Positions 47,492 to 58,519 of a DNA stretch of 64,000 nucleotides are shown piece after piece; the first letter of the stretch is position 1, and the number at the start of each line of letters is the position of its first letter. The stretch is from Adineta ricciae (lineage: Eukaryota; Rotifera; Eurotatoria; Adinetida; Adinetidae), in NCBI GenBank assembly GCA_905250025.1, contig CAJNOJ010000033.1:62001-126000 (forward strand). Direction: 5' to 3'. The position numbers and the translations under genes are program-made. Under the pieces are notes generated by a model. That model was given only the letters and a program-made list of their open reading frames with translations, did no database searches and was not told where the DNA came from.

Positions 47492-47989
47492 TTAAACACC
47501 TGTTGTTACACCAAATCCAATAGGAACACCTTGTATTTGATTACCACCGCCTAGACCACCCATAGGTGAAACACCACCAAAGCCTCCCATTGGAGAAGCA
47601 CCGCCAAAGCCTCCCATCGGAGAAGCACCAAAGCCTCCCATCGGAGAAGCACCAAAGCCTCCCATTGGAGAAGCACCAAAGCCTCCCATTGATAGACCGC
47701 CTCCCATGGGTAAGCCTCCTCCCATTGATAGACCTCCTCCCATAGGCATACCACCAAATCCTCCCATGGACATACCACCACCCATAGGTAAACCTCCGCT
47801 AAGACCGCCTAGGCCACCCATACCTCCGGCTGCGTTGTTAAATCCACCATTAACAAATTGTTGGTAAGCAGCACCAAATTCAGGAGACCATGGAACAACG
47901 ATAGTTAATTCTTGTCGGTTCGCACCATATCCAACGCCAGCGCCACTCATTGGTCCTCTACCTATGGCAACAGTAGTGGTTGTGTACAT
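47492..47989 (-). CDS. Gly/Met-rich tandem-repeat protein (165 aa)
   Basis: Single exon, ATG at 47989. Residues 1-45 are ordinary (ELTIVVPWSPEFGAAYQQFVNGG). The rest is built from short repeats, GGLPMGGG / GGMSMGGF types turning into about five GFG(A/G)(S/V)SPMG-like units, ending NQIQGVPIGFGVTTGV. There is no signal peptide. Such Gly-rich repeats occur in structural, RNA-granule and adhesive proteins; nothing decides between these here. The repeat units are nearly identical at DNA level, implying recent expansion or homogenisation. Confidence 0.7.
   Translation of the reverse strand: MYTTTTVAIGRGPMSGAGVGYGANRQELTIVVPWSPEFGAAYQQFVNGGFNNAAGGMGGLGGLSGGLPMGGGMSMGGFGGMPMGGGLSMGGGLPMGGGLSMGGFGASPMGGFGASPMGGFGASPMGGFGGASPMGGFGGVSPMGGLGGGNQIQGVPIGFGVTTGV
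47621..47690. repeat. 24-bp coding tandem repeats in the Gly/Met-rich gene
   Basis: On the + strand, units containing GAAGCACCAAAGCCTCCCAT recur every 24 bp with one- or two-base differences. They form the most regular part of a longer imperfect array spanning about 47570-47790. Confidence 0.8.
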
Positions 47990-49164
47990 TATATCGAATG
48001 TTAGTCACAAAAATATATACTAGGTATAAATCTACTAATGCCGTCCTTTTTATGTATCTGTTTTTATGAATCTTGATGAATCGATAAATGTGCTGTTAAT
48101 GAGAGTGACGATGTATGTGGTTATACACTTATCTGTGGCAAGAAAAAACGACGAAAGTAATGGAGAGAGTGAAAAAGAAAAAAAATGAAGATGTACAGAG
48201 ACATGCAATCAGTCAGCTGGAACACAGATTGGTACTGTTACTGATTTTGATGTAGATTCTAACCTTGATCAAAATACAAGAACAGACAATTTTTTCTCTC
48301 TTCAGATAGTCGAATGCGTGAAAAACAATAATAAGCGAAGAGAAAGAAATTAAGCAATTTGCTTGCTTATTTTACCATCATCTGTATATAGTAACAAACT
48401 ATGAAAAGAGTCGAGTGATTACAGACGGAGAAGAGTGCAAATGAGAAGAAACGGAACAGTATCATAGGCAGACATGTACATATACATAAGCACCGTTACT
48501 AATGAGTAGAAAATGACATAAAAACAGAACGCAGAATGAGTACAAATAATAATTATGTGGCTTTTTTTTCGCTATTTTCTTGTCCATTTACAACATATCA
48601 TTAGCAAGTAGAGTAGAACGTTTTGATTGAAAGTAATTGACAATTTTATATATAATATTACGTGAACGTAAATGATGGAAAGATGTGAAAACGAGAAGAG
48701 CGAATACGATGATTTTTTTCCAGTTCGACAAAAACAGAAAAACGTTTTTCTCATTTCAAAGTTTATCCTTCATTTGATAATTAACAAAAAATACGTCCTT
48801 TTACACCTATTTTCACTTGCAAGGCTACAACTGAAGATGAAAATAACATTTCACACGACATTCAGCTGTTATTCAACCAGAGAATTTCATCTTGATAACA
48901 AACGACAAGCAACTTCACTCTCATCAATAGACGAGAGTTTTCCTATCAAGAAACTATTCTTCGCACGTAATTTATTTTCTTGTCTTGCAGCACATAACGC
49001 CTCTTATTACCTCGATTCATTCTGTTTACGTCGAACTAAGCATATTTTAACAAAATTAATCAATAAAATGACTGCAATCCAGGTTATTAGGAAATATTTG
49101 TTTCTTTTTTTGTGGGATCTTTTCGACCAGTGGAATTTGAGAACGCATTCGGAGATATGACAAC
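47990..49164. other. Intergenic, one uncertain + strand ORF
   Basis: AT-rich. An ATG-initiated + strand frame of 162 codons lies at 48672-49160. It is Phe/Lys/Ser-rich, has no recognisable domain and sits among minus-strand genes, so it is not called. Confidence 0.4.
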
Positions 49165-49395
49165 TTAGTTTCGTCTCGATTTGAAAAACCTGATAAGATT
49201 CTGAATAGTAACTATATAATTTTCCATTCCAAGCCAGAATATCGCAAAAGACAGAATGAATACAATAGTTGATAGTTTTCTTTGAATACTAGAGTCAATT
49301 TGAATTGGTTCAATGGAATAAATCGATCCGATATCTATGTTTAACTCATCATCGAAACCTCGTATGTAATTTTTCAGAATATTTATTACGTTCAT
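49165..49395 (-). CDS. Possible small membrane protein (76 aa)
   Basis: Single minus-strand frame with an ATG at 49395. After an acidic N-terminal half (NIDIGSIYSIEPIQIDSS), residues ~42-60 form a hydrophobic segment (TIVFILSFAIFWLGM) followed by a basic end (RFFKSRRN). The layout resembles a single-pass small membrane protein, but there is no family match and the length is near chance in AT-rich DNA. Confidence 0.3.
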   Translation of the reverse strand: MNVINILKNYIRGFDDELNIDIGSIYSIEPIQIDSSIQRKLSTIVFILSFAIFWLGMENYIVTIQNLIRFFKSRRN

Positions 49396-49508
49396 TTTAA
49401 CAAATAAAATTGCGCCTTAGATAAAAATTGTATGATATCAAAAGAAATATATTCTATCTATGGAGAAAAGTCTACTCGTATTGTCTTGAGAAAAAAAAAT
49501 TTGTTGAT

Positions 49509-50045
49509 TTAGCGTTCGTATTCATCTAAGTTCTCGTATTTGAGAATATTGGCTGGTCGTGTTGGTGGTTTCGATAGGATTTCTCCTTCTTCACGTACAT
49601 GAAATTCCCAATTACGAATTGGTTGATGAACATTTTCGAATGGATAGTTCACTTCCAGAGTGGTGCCATTTGCCCTTTTCACATGAATTTTAGTTATGAT
49701 TTTCACCCATCGACAGTAAGATTCAGGTAGGTCAGGTTGAAAAATTTTTCTGGGAAAATATTTTTCATCTTTCGCTGGAATTTTTACGTGAACAACTTCA
49801 TTGAAAGTATCTTCTTCGGGTCGACCGTTGTAATACACATCACAATCAATTGCTTCACTGGAACGATTGACAACAAAACATGAATAGACATGAGGCGGTG
49901 CACGAGGCATTTTGAATGGTGCTGGCTTTTCGTCATCCTCATCGCTATCAACATCAGCCTTCGATTTGTTGAGACTTATAATACCATTCTTATTCGTTGT
50001 CGTAATGCCTGTTTGTGCCAACAGGTCGTTAAGGTTTGTTGTCAT
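49509..50045 (-). CDS. Unknown soluble protein (178 aa)
   Basis: Single exon, ATG at 50045. The first ~50 residues are polar with an acidic patch (DVDSDEDDEKP). Residues ~52-150 look like a compact beta-rich domain (VYSCFVVNRSSEAIDCDVYYNGRP; VVHVKIPAKDEKYFPRK; WVKIITKIHVKRANGTTLEV). The C-terminus is Pro/Arg then acidic (ILKYENLDEYER). No signal or membrane segment. I do not recognise the family. Length, composition and lack of low-complexity bias support a real gene. Confidence 0.75.
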   Translation of the reverse strand: MTTNLNDLLAQTGITTTNKNGIISLNKSKADVDSDEDDEKPAPFKMPRAPPHVYSCFVVNRSSEAIDCDVYYNGRPEEDTFNEVVHVKIPAKDEKYFPRKIFQPDLPESYCRWVKIITKIHVKRANGTTLEVNYPFENVHQPIRNWEFHVREEGEILSKPPTRPANILKYENLDEYER

Positions 50046-50984
50046 TGTTTCTTGATAATCTAAAATGAATTGAAGTTATAAATGCGATGAATAGAAATAC
50101 AGTAACCTGCTCGATAAACGAAATCGATACAAACAAACAGATGAATAAAACACTAAAACGACGCTTTTCGATATTTAAAATAACGACAATGTGCAATCAT
50201 GCGTTTAGCTTATTGAAGGTGAAAAACATTTTTTCTAATCCAGTCATCGGACAATATTTTCGTACATTATGGACTCATCGAAAGAAATTTCTGTCTGATG
50301 ATTTGTCTGAAACATGTTCATCTTAAATTCGAAACTTATGAAAAGTTTCGCATGCATATTAATCGACAAATAACTCAATATTTGGATTTGATTACCTAAA
50401 CCAATCGAAAACCGTTCCATATAATAATAATAATAATGAATCAGTCGTTAATGGATGATTATATTTCACATGCATTATCAAAGGACGAAGCAAATGTCAA
50501 ATTATCCGTAGTTAGCCGAATTTTACGTTCATCAGTAAATAAGTGGAAATGTTTTGATTGATTGATATAAACGATGATTTTCTTGTTGAACGAATCGCGT
50601 AAAAATATATTAGCGTTTTACATTCATTCATAATGAAGTCTTGCACACTTGCTTTGACCGGTAGCTATAAAAACATGAAACAATGATACAAAAAGATGAC
50701 GCACTTGATATTGAACGACAAACAGATCTGATCAGTTCAGTAGATGATTTTCAATTTCATTTGCGCATCGTCGTTCAGATCATTTCAGCGCCATCTAGAG
50801 AATATTTGTTTGTGGTAAAATGATATCACTAATCACAAATAAATCGGGGAATATATATTTATTACCACACCGGTGTAATTCTTCATTAATTTCGAATAAT
50901 TTTCTCGTTGTTGAAAGTATCATAAATTAATTAAACTACATACTTAATTAATATTCCGAGGGAAAAACACTTTTTTGTCTTATC
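50046..50984. other. Divergent intergenic region
   Basis: Lies between the 178-aa gene (leftward) and the RNA-dependent RNA polymerase gene (rightward) and so holds both promoters. A short + strand frame at 50087-50326 has no similarity. AT-rich, with a poly-TAA stretch near 50422-50436. Confidence 0.4.
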
Positions 50985-53900
50985 ATGTCTGTTTACACAA
51001 CGGATGTAAGTAGTCGAGCGTGATACGACTTTGTTTCTTCTGATAAAACATAGTTTCTTTCTAGTATGATGAAGAGAATATTTTTGATCGTACACCCTCT
51101 GATGAAGAAAGCGAATGTGAACTAGTTGAATTACAAGGCGAAGCCAGTGATTATTACCATCGTTTGGAGATTGTACAAAATGAACGATTACAGAAAGAAG
51201 AACAAGAAATTGTTGAACTATGGAAAGCACGAAATACTGTTTTATCTCGATTGGGATCTACAAAAGACTGTCTTGCATCACCGATGGACGAAGATGCATC
51301 TATTTCAGAGTTCGAATATCGATATGACGACAATCGATCAGTCGCGTCACATCAAACAGATTGTCCAAGAGTGAATATCTCTATTCGAAATGCATCAGGT
51401 TGTTGACCGACATAGTTTTTTTAGCTTACACTGAAACCAGTGTCGGAAAGTCCACGTTTTATTTTTTCTACACGTTTACAAAGTCGACCACCATCAACAG
51501 TTATGCCATCTGCACCCTCGTCTTCGTTTGTCAATCGAAATATTCACAATCACAATGGACATACATCTTCGATGGCGTCACACAGTGAATTTGATGATCG
51601 CAGTTCTGGAATAAGTAGTTTGATACCAAGTCCGGTGCATAGTCCAGTGGTACGTTTAAGTTCAAACTTTGTTGCGAATCAACGATAAACTATTCTGACA
51701 AATTAGATGTGGCGTGCAGAGAAAATCCTTGGCCGAGGTCTGTGTTCATCGGCTATCGATTTTAAACGTATGAATATTGAAGAACCACTTCCAATCAAAC
51801 CACATCGTCGAAATGATACGTGTTCAGAAAGCGATGTTTTCAAAGATGTAAATAAGTCAAGCATACAAGGATTTTTTGCAGCTGCACGGGAACGTATGGA
51901 AGCGGCGACAACTGCGATAGCCGAAGGGTCCGGATACAATACACCAATGAGCTTTGATGATCAGTATATCAATGTACCAGCACTATCGAATACAAAAAAG
52001 ACTCATTTCGATTACGATGCAGTAAAATGCCTTGATTTACTACTGATTTGTCAGGTTTGATATTCATAGGAATTCGAATATTATCAAACGCATGTTCTAC
52101 CAAAGACGATTCAACAGGAAAAAGAAAGACAAAAACAAGAGACAGCGATTGACTTTTCATTCAAAATTGGCCTCGACGAACCCGAAGCAAACACTGATGG
52201 AACAATGATCGAGGAAGAACCACATTTATCTATCATTGTTGATAATAATAACAATGGTTTAAAACGTGTTTGTAATATCTTCGATCAACATAAATTCGTC
52301 TGTAAGTGAAGTACAGTAATTTGTTCAATCGAATCTCGAATATTTCGTATCTCAGATGATCGAGAGAATATTGTTCATGATCAATGGTTGTATGGTCTTA
52401 TTTCATATACTTTCCTTTTGAAACAATCAGCGAAGATGGTTAATTCATCGGTGATGAAATTGTTACAGCAACAATTAAAACATAGTGACACATTTTGGTT
52501 GTCGAATGGACTAAAACGACGACCGATATTTAATGATCCATTTTTCAACATCGGTGAGAACACTGAATAATTGCAAGAAAAACTAAACTGTCGTTCTTCC
52601 TTCTCAGAAGATTTGCCGACAAAAGGTACAAATGGTGTGACATCTTCGATCGCTCCAACCGAGTCTCAAACTGATCCCACTCCCGACGGCGACATACCAC
52701 CGATTCCTGAAACACGTTTGAGCAAATTTCGTCAACTAGCTCGTTGCTTCTTTCATATCAATTGCCAAATGGAATGGTCGACTGGCGCATTAACAGCAAT
52801 GAATCTATTCTCACCCTACGAAAAATTATCGAAACAACCTCAACAAACATGGCGACTACGATTTTATGAAGATTTTGTCGATTTTATTTATCAAACAAAA
52901 GAGAAGTGCAATCCAAATTATGAATACGTCAAACGATTGCAAGCAAATTTCATTGACAAGAGTGTTGTCATTACCACGAATAGCGAAGGATTCGTGCTCT
53001 ACATCCAAATGAAAGGCAATGTCATGGAATTGCTGAGTAAAATACCTTTTCCCATCTCACTCTTTTCGAACATCGAGTCTTTCTTATTAGATGTCGAACC
53101 ATGGTGGATCGGACAAAAACTCCGCAAAGAAAATAAGCCTGTTATGAAACCACGTGACGCTCTAAAACGCCAATCGAATTCTGATGCACCTCTACCAATT
53201 TGTTCAACCGTTCGTATATCGATCAAAGAATCTCGACTAAAAGATAGTTCTGGCAGAAGAAATGACTCTCGGTATCGAGATCAAACACTCGAAGAATATG
53301 AATATCGAATGGATTGCATCTTGAGTAATAATATTCGTGTAGCCTTTCGAGAATTCTTGGCGTTTTTCTATCGTCATCGAATACAAATTTGTTTTGCTGG
53401 TTTGATTACTGAAGTGCCGAAAGCACGAGCACCACGTATCGAACGCCCAATATTTAATTCATTTATCAAGAATTATTCGTGGCAAATGTTATTGTCCATC
53501 GGCTATCGTTTTCAACAACGAGCGACACAAAAATTCATCGATTATTTAAAAACAGTCAATACTGATAACGAATTCTATCAAGTAAAAACATACAGAGTTG
53601 TTTTCTTCTCATTAGGTAAGGTTTTCCATTCAGATCGCGATCTACGTTTGGCGTCGTGCGAAGGAATATCACTTCCTTGACATCGATGAAGAACTACACA
53701 AGTTCACTAACCGTTTAGTCGAAATCGGTCAAGAGACAAAGACAGCACCTACGCATGTTGCGTCGTTAACAAATCCGCCGAAGAATAAAGCTTATGCACC
53801 GTCAGTTACAATAACACCCACAACCGTCTGTGTTAAACCATTTAAACTAGTTAAAACAAATCGAACCCTACGCGAACCGAAATTCGGCGGTACTTTCAAT

Positions 53901-56900
53901 TTCTGTTTAGGTCTGTCGCACATGTTGACATGTACTTCTGTTCTAATCTTTCTACTTCTTAGTTGAAATACGAGACGAAACCGGTGAAGCCATCCATGCA
54001 AATCATTTCGGTGTGCTTCGTCCAAAATTTGAAAACTATCTTGCGTATGGTTTTCAGTTGACCAATGACCGAGTCTATCGACACCTTCATCATTCTCAAT
54101 CGCAACTGAAAGAGAAACAATATTGGTTCTATTGGTACGATGAGAAAAATAAAACAAATCTTTCTTACGAAGAGGCTTACAATTGGATGGGCGACTTTCG
54201 AAACGAACGGGTGGTGGCCAAACACTCAGCACGCATTGCTCAATGTTTTACAAGTTCAGATGCAACAATACGTGTATGTCGTTTTTGTATTTCCACAGAT
54301 GAATAGATTTCCGCTGTATAGGTTCCTTTTGAGAAAACAGAAATCATTGATGATATTGAACGCAATGGTTACATATTTACAGATGGAGTCGGAACATTTT
54401 CATCGCTGTTGCGAGATGAAATTTGTTACATCATGGGTTTCCGACGTAAATTCAGTGTCATGCAAATTCGATATGCTGGTTGTAAAGGAACTGTTTCCGT
54501 CAATCCTGATTTAGACTATACAGAAAAACAATTAATCTTGCGTAAATCTATGCACAAATTTATTTCCAACCATGATGTTTTAGAACTATGCAAAATATCA
54601 GCACCACGTGCGTAGTCTCGTAGTTTTATCTAAGCATTTCGAAATTGTGAATCGCATCTAGGCCCTTTACATCTAAATCGTCAAGCAATAGCTTTGCTTG
54701 AATCGCGTCTCATTCCACATTCGATCTTTCTTCTTTTTCAAAACCAACATCTTCTATGGCTGGTAGAATCTTTGCTTTACTTACCGTCAGCGTATGAATT
54801 ACTCAACGAACGTCTTGCTCAACATTTACCGTTAAGAGATTTGATACTAACCGCTCATGTGGATCTCATTCACGAACCATTCTTTCGTCAAATAATAACA
54901 ACAATTTGTAAACTAGAGATCAAACGAATTCAGGTAAGTGTTTCGAAATAAAGATCTATGAAATATATTCACATCATCTTCACGTAGGATAAAACACGCA
55001 TACAAATTTCGAAAAACTCAGGTCGTAATATGTTTGGTATTGTCGATGAAACGGGCATTCTTCAATATGGTCAAGTGTTCGTTCAATACACAGAATTAGA
55101 TACTGAACAATTGCAAGATGGTGGACGACGACGTGGTGGAAATCGTGAAGAAATCAAACGGATCGTTACCGGTAAAATAGTTGTAACAAAAAACCCATGT
55201 CATCATCCCGGTGACTTACGAACATTTGAAGCGGTCGATGTACCGAAATTACGGCATTTAGTTGATTGTATTGTTTTTCCACAGCAAGGCGCGCGACCAC
55301 ACCCGAATGAAATCTCAGGATCAGATTTAGACGGTAAAAATGTCTCGTTCTTTCGACTGAATCATGAAAAGTATCTTCTGATGCTTCCTAGGCGATGAAT
55401 ATGCTGTCTATTGGCATCCAGATTTGATGCCAACAACGGAAAACTTCGCACCATATGAATACGATTCTCAAGAAAAGCCGAAGAAACTCGATCGGCCAAT
55501 AACACGTGAAGATATTCGTCAGGTCGTTCTCGACATATCCGAACAGGATGCTCTCGGTCGTTTATCAAATCTACATTTAGCTTTGACCGATATGTATAGT
55601 ATTCGACATAAAGATTCAATTGTAATTGCCAATGCAATCGCTGAAGAAGTTGATGCCGGTAAAACTGGCAAGCATCCATTGACAGATGAGCAAATCGCTG
55701 CATACGCACGTAAATTGAATAATGCACGAGCAGATTTCTTCAATCGACCGAAACAATACGATCTCTATGCGTCATCAAATGCAATCGGTAAGTCTAACCT
55801 ACAACTAATTTGTATTCATCTTTTTATCTTCAGGTATATTATTTCGTGCTATACGTCGTTCGGAGCCGGGTTGGCTCAAAATCAACCGTTGTTTACATAC
55901 GAAAACAACCATTGGTTTGATTCAATCATCGCATATCAGTGCACATCTTCAAACCGATCAATTTCTTATTCATTCATTAGCACATCTATACCGTGCTGAT
56001 GCCGAACATTTGTTCAAGCTCTACCACGATCAAATCAGTGATATCATGTACGTATATCATTTCCATTCGGAAGTAGATCTGATCTGTCGATTTGATTCTC
56101 AACAACAAACGATGTCGAAACAATACGACATTGCAGATTCAGCTCAACTCGAATTGGGTCAATTGATAAATCGAATACAGGGTTTATTCAATGATGGTCA
56201 ACTACAAACTTATCATTCAGTTAAATGTGTATGTGAAGACTGTGATCAACATCGAATGGCGTTGGCATCGGCGTGTTATATTGTCACCTATGAACAACCA
56301 TACACGAAAAAGATTCTTTCATTTCCTTGGTTGTTTTCTTTCTGGCTAGTTAAATTACGACGAATGAATTTACAGAGACAAAATCTTCTCACACCGCCAT
56401 CGAATTATGTCCTTGTTGGTCAAGCATTTCTTCATTCATTTTTGTTACTAATTCAACATCAGTCACTTCGCTTTCAGGTGGATTTTGATTCCAATTCAGG
56501 ACCGAATAGCTGCATACTGCAGTTAGCATTTGAAGTACGACAGAAAAAAACTATTCGCGTTCGCGTGCATCTCATGGAATGGGCTATCTTAGAAATCGCG
56601 ACAGGTTGGTTAGATCGACAAGATATATTCTCCATAAAAAAGCATGCCTCGAAAACATCTTCAAGACCAACGATACTTATTCGCACATGGAAACATATTC
56701 TTACTCAGTTTTTATTCAGTAAACATCGACCTAAAACTTGTTCAAATCTTTTACTAGTACAAAACAGATTTTTATCCAAACAGCAAGTAACAGTAACATA
56801 TGAAAATGGTACTACAGGTAAGTCATTCACAGAAAAAACAAAGAAACTCTTTGCTTATCAACAGAGATTTTGAACTTGTAGCATCGTTATCATTACCACA

Positions 56901-57135
56901 ATTTGTATCGTCTCCATCGGCAAACGAAATTCCACCCGTTGTCGACTGGTGGTCAGACGAAATGGCTTGTGAGTTTTACAAACGACTGGTAAATTTAACT
57001 GCCCAGTGTTCACGTGTACATGTGTCAAAAGCGTCATCAGAACGAATGGATATGGCTCATCTCAATGAATATTTGATACTTGGTCTACTTTCGATTGCTG
57101 CTGAAAATGAATACGGTAATGTTACATGGCAGTGA
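50985..57135 (+). CDS. Cellular RNA-dependent RNA polymerase (RdRP, RNAi type; ~1,750-1,800 aa)
   Basis: Makes double-stranded or secondary small RNA from RNA templates in RNAi. About fifteen exons; early ones are 50985-51005, 51065-51370, 51423-51649 and 51707-52021. Introns are ~45-70 nt and frames join throughout. The first ~500 residues are a polar extension I do not recognise. The RdRP domain shows [122 protein letters not shown] and NARADFFNRPK-type sequence near 55730. The catalytic DxDGD motif is intact, but its last Gly-Asp is split by the intron 55334-55391. The C-terminal ~450 residues are less conserved. The exon junction at 56818/56883 is chosen because the nearer AG leads to a stop. 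Bdelloids are known to have many RdRPs; most animals have none. Confidence 0.92.
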
Positions 57136-57482
57136 ACTTTATTTAGCGCCAGATTGACTTGTGCTCAATCTCATTCGCACAGAATAGGATAGTCTCGTTT
57201 TCTGCGCATGTATGTGTGTGTGTTGTATCTATTGTTTGTGAAAAGTGTCACTCTTTTGATCAGATTGTTAATAAAAATTTTGAAAAGAACGATGTTTACC
57301 ATGTCACGCCATCTATTACAACACATTGTTTGAGATGTTTCCATTGGAGTAGACGCGTCCGCAGTACTATGCTTATTAATCTAGAAAAAGATCGGATCAT
57401 CAACTCTAACAAAATCAAATCAGCAATATATTAATGAAGATGCTTGACGAAATCTCCAAAATTTACGATTCCTCTATTTTAG
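57136..57482. other. Spacer between RdRP and MAIP1-like gene
   Basis: A 347-bp spacer. It ends in an acceptor-like CTCTATTTTAG directly abutting the ATG at 57483, so either a 5' UTR intron or a trans-splice acceptor lies here. Confidence 0.5.
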
Positions 57483-58314
57483 ATGGCTTCGATTTTTGCA
57501 CGTTCTGCGCGCTCATTTTTAACTCCGCTTATGAACTATTCAAACAAACGTGTACCTTTCAAATCTGTTCGTTATACATCTTCAAATCAGCAACCAACAA
57601 TGTTAATGGATCTCCCTCGTGTTGTCTATCCGAATATATTCTTCACAATAAAAAATTTCTTCTCTCGCATGATTATCACGGGATATTTCGATCAAACCTT
57701 TGCTATAAAATCATTTTCAGAAGGTGCTCGACAAGCATTAACCGTGGTTTCACAACTGATCGCTAATGACCAATTCGATGATCTTCAAGGTTTTGTTACA
57801 CGCGAGGTAGAAAATAAAAGGTTCCTTTTTCCTAACTAAATAAATGTTCTCATGAACACGACCAACTAGGCTATAAATGAAGTTAGAAAAAATTTTCACA
57901 AATTGTCATCGGAACAGAAGCAAAAGATTCCTGTCGAAGAATCAGAGATTGTCTTCAGTTATCCATACTTAATTGGCATCATCATGGACGATAAAACAAG
58001 TAAGAAGATTCGGCAATGATGGATTCTCTTCGAGCATAGTCATCCTATGTTTAGATACACGTATGGTCGAAATAACAATGATTTTTCACGTGCTAAGAGA
58101 TCGTGAATTATATCGACAAGAAATATTAAATGCTCCCGGTGGTGTTGCTTCGAATTGGACATCGGCGATGAAGAAAATGCGAGATAATATCGTTGTTTGC
58201 AACTATAAATTCTTACGTGATATGAGTAAAAATGCGACGGATGATAGTTGGATTATCAGTGGACTCAACCATTGGCTACCAAGTGAATATGAAGATCAAC
58301 AAAAGCAATCCTAA
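57483..58314 (+). CDS. MAIP1: MAIP1-like mitochondrial protein (237 aa)
   Basis: Exons 57483-57806, 57870-57999 and 58055-58314 total 714 nt. The N-terminus (MASIFARSARSFLTPLMN..RVPFKSVRY) is an Arg/Ser-rich amphipathic presequence for mitochondrial import. The rest resembles animal MAIP1 (m-AAA protease interacting protein 1, a Tim44-like fold): GYFDQTFAIKSFSEGARQAL, QFDDLQGFVTRE, then EIVFSYPYLIGIIMDDKT, VEITMIFHVLRD and WIISGLNHWLPSEYE. MAIP1 helps the m-AAA protease handle EMRE, a subunit of the mitochondrial calcium uniporter. Recognition rests on short conserved blocks, so the orthology is likely but not certain. Confidence 0.78.
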
Positions 58315-58519
58315 CAACGAACTTATGCTGTTTTTTTTGTACTATAGAAGTTTTTCTTTGTCTGGATTGCTTTTGATTAGGAGTTTTTATTTTGTTCAGT
58401 GGGATATAAACGCAATGGAAATAAAACAAAGAAAACTCAAAAGAACAATGTTAAGATTTTGTACTTTCAGATTGTTTTGAAAATCTCTTTAATTTAATTA
58501 GTATCTGGCACATCCTGCA

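Noticed and set aside
48672..49160. 162-codon + strand ORF as a gene
   Set aside because: Phe/Lys-rich composition, no domain, no promoter or splice context, isolated among minus-strand genes.
50087..50326. 79-codon ORF upstream of RdRP
   Set aside because: Lies in the divergent promoter region within 45 bp of another gene's start and has no similarity.
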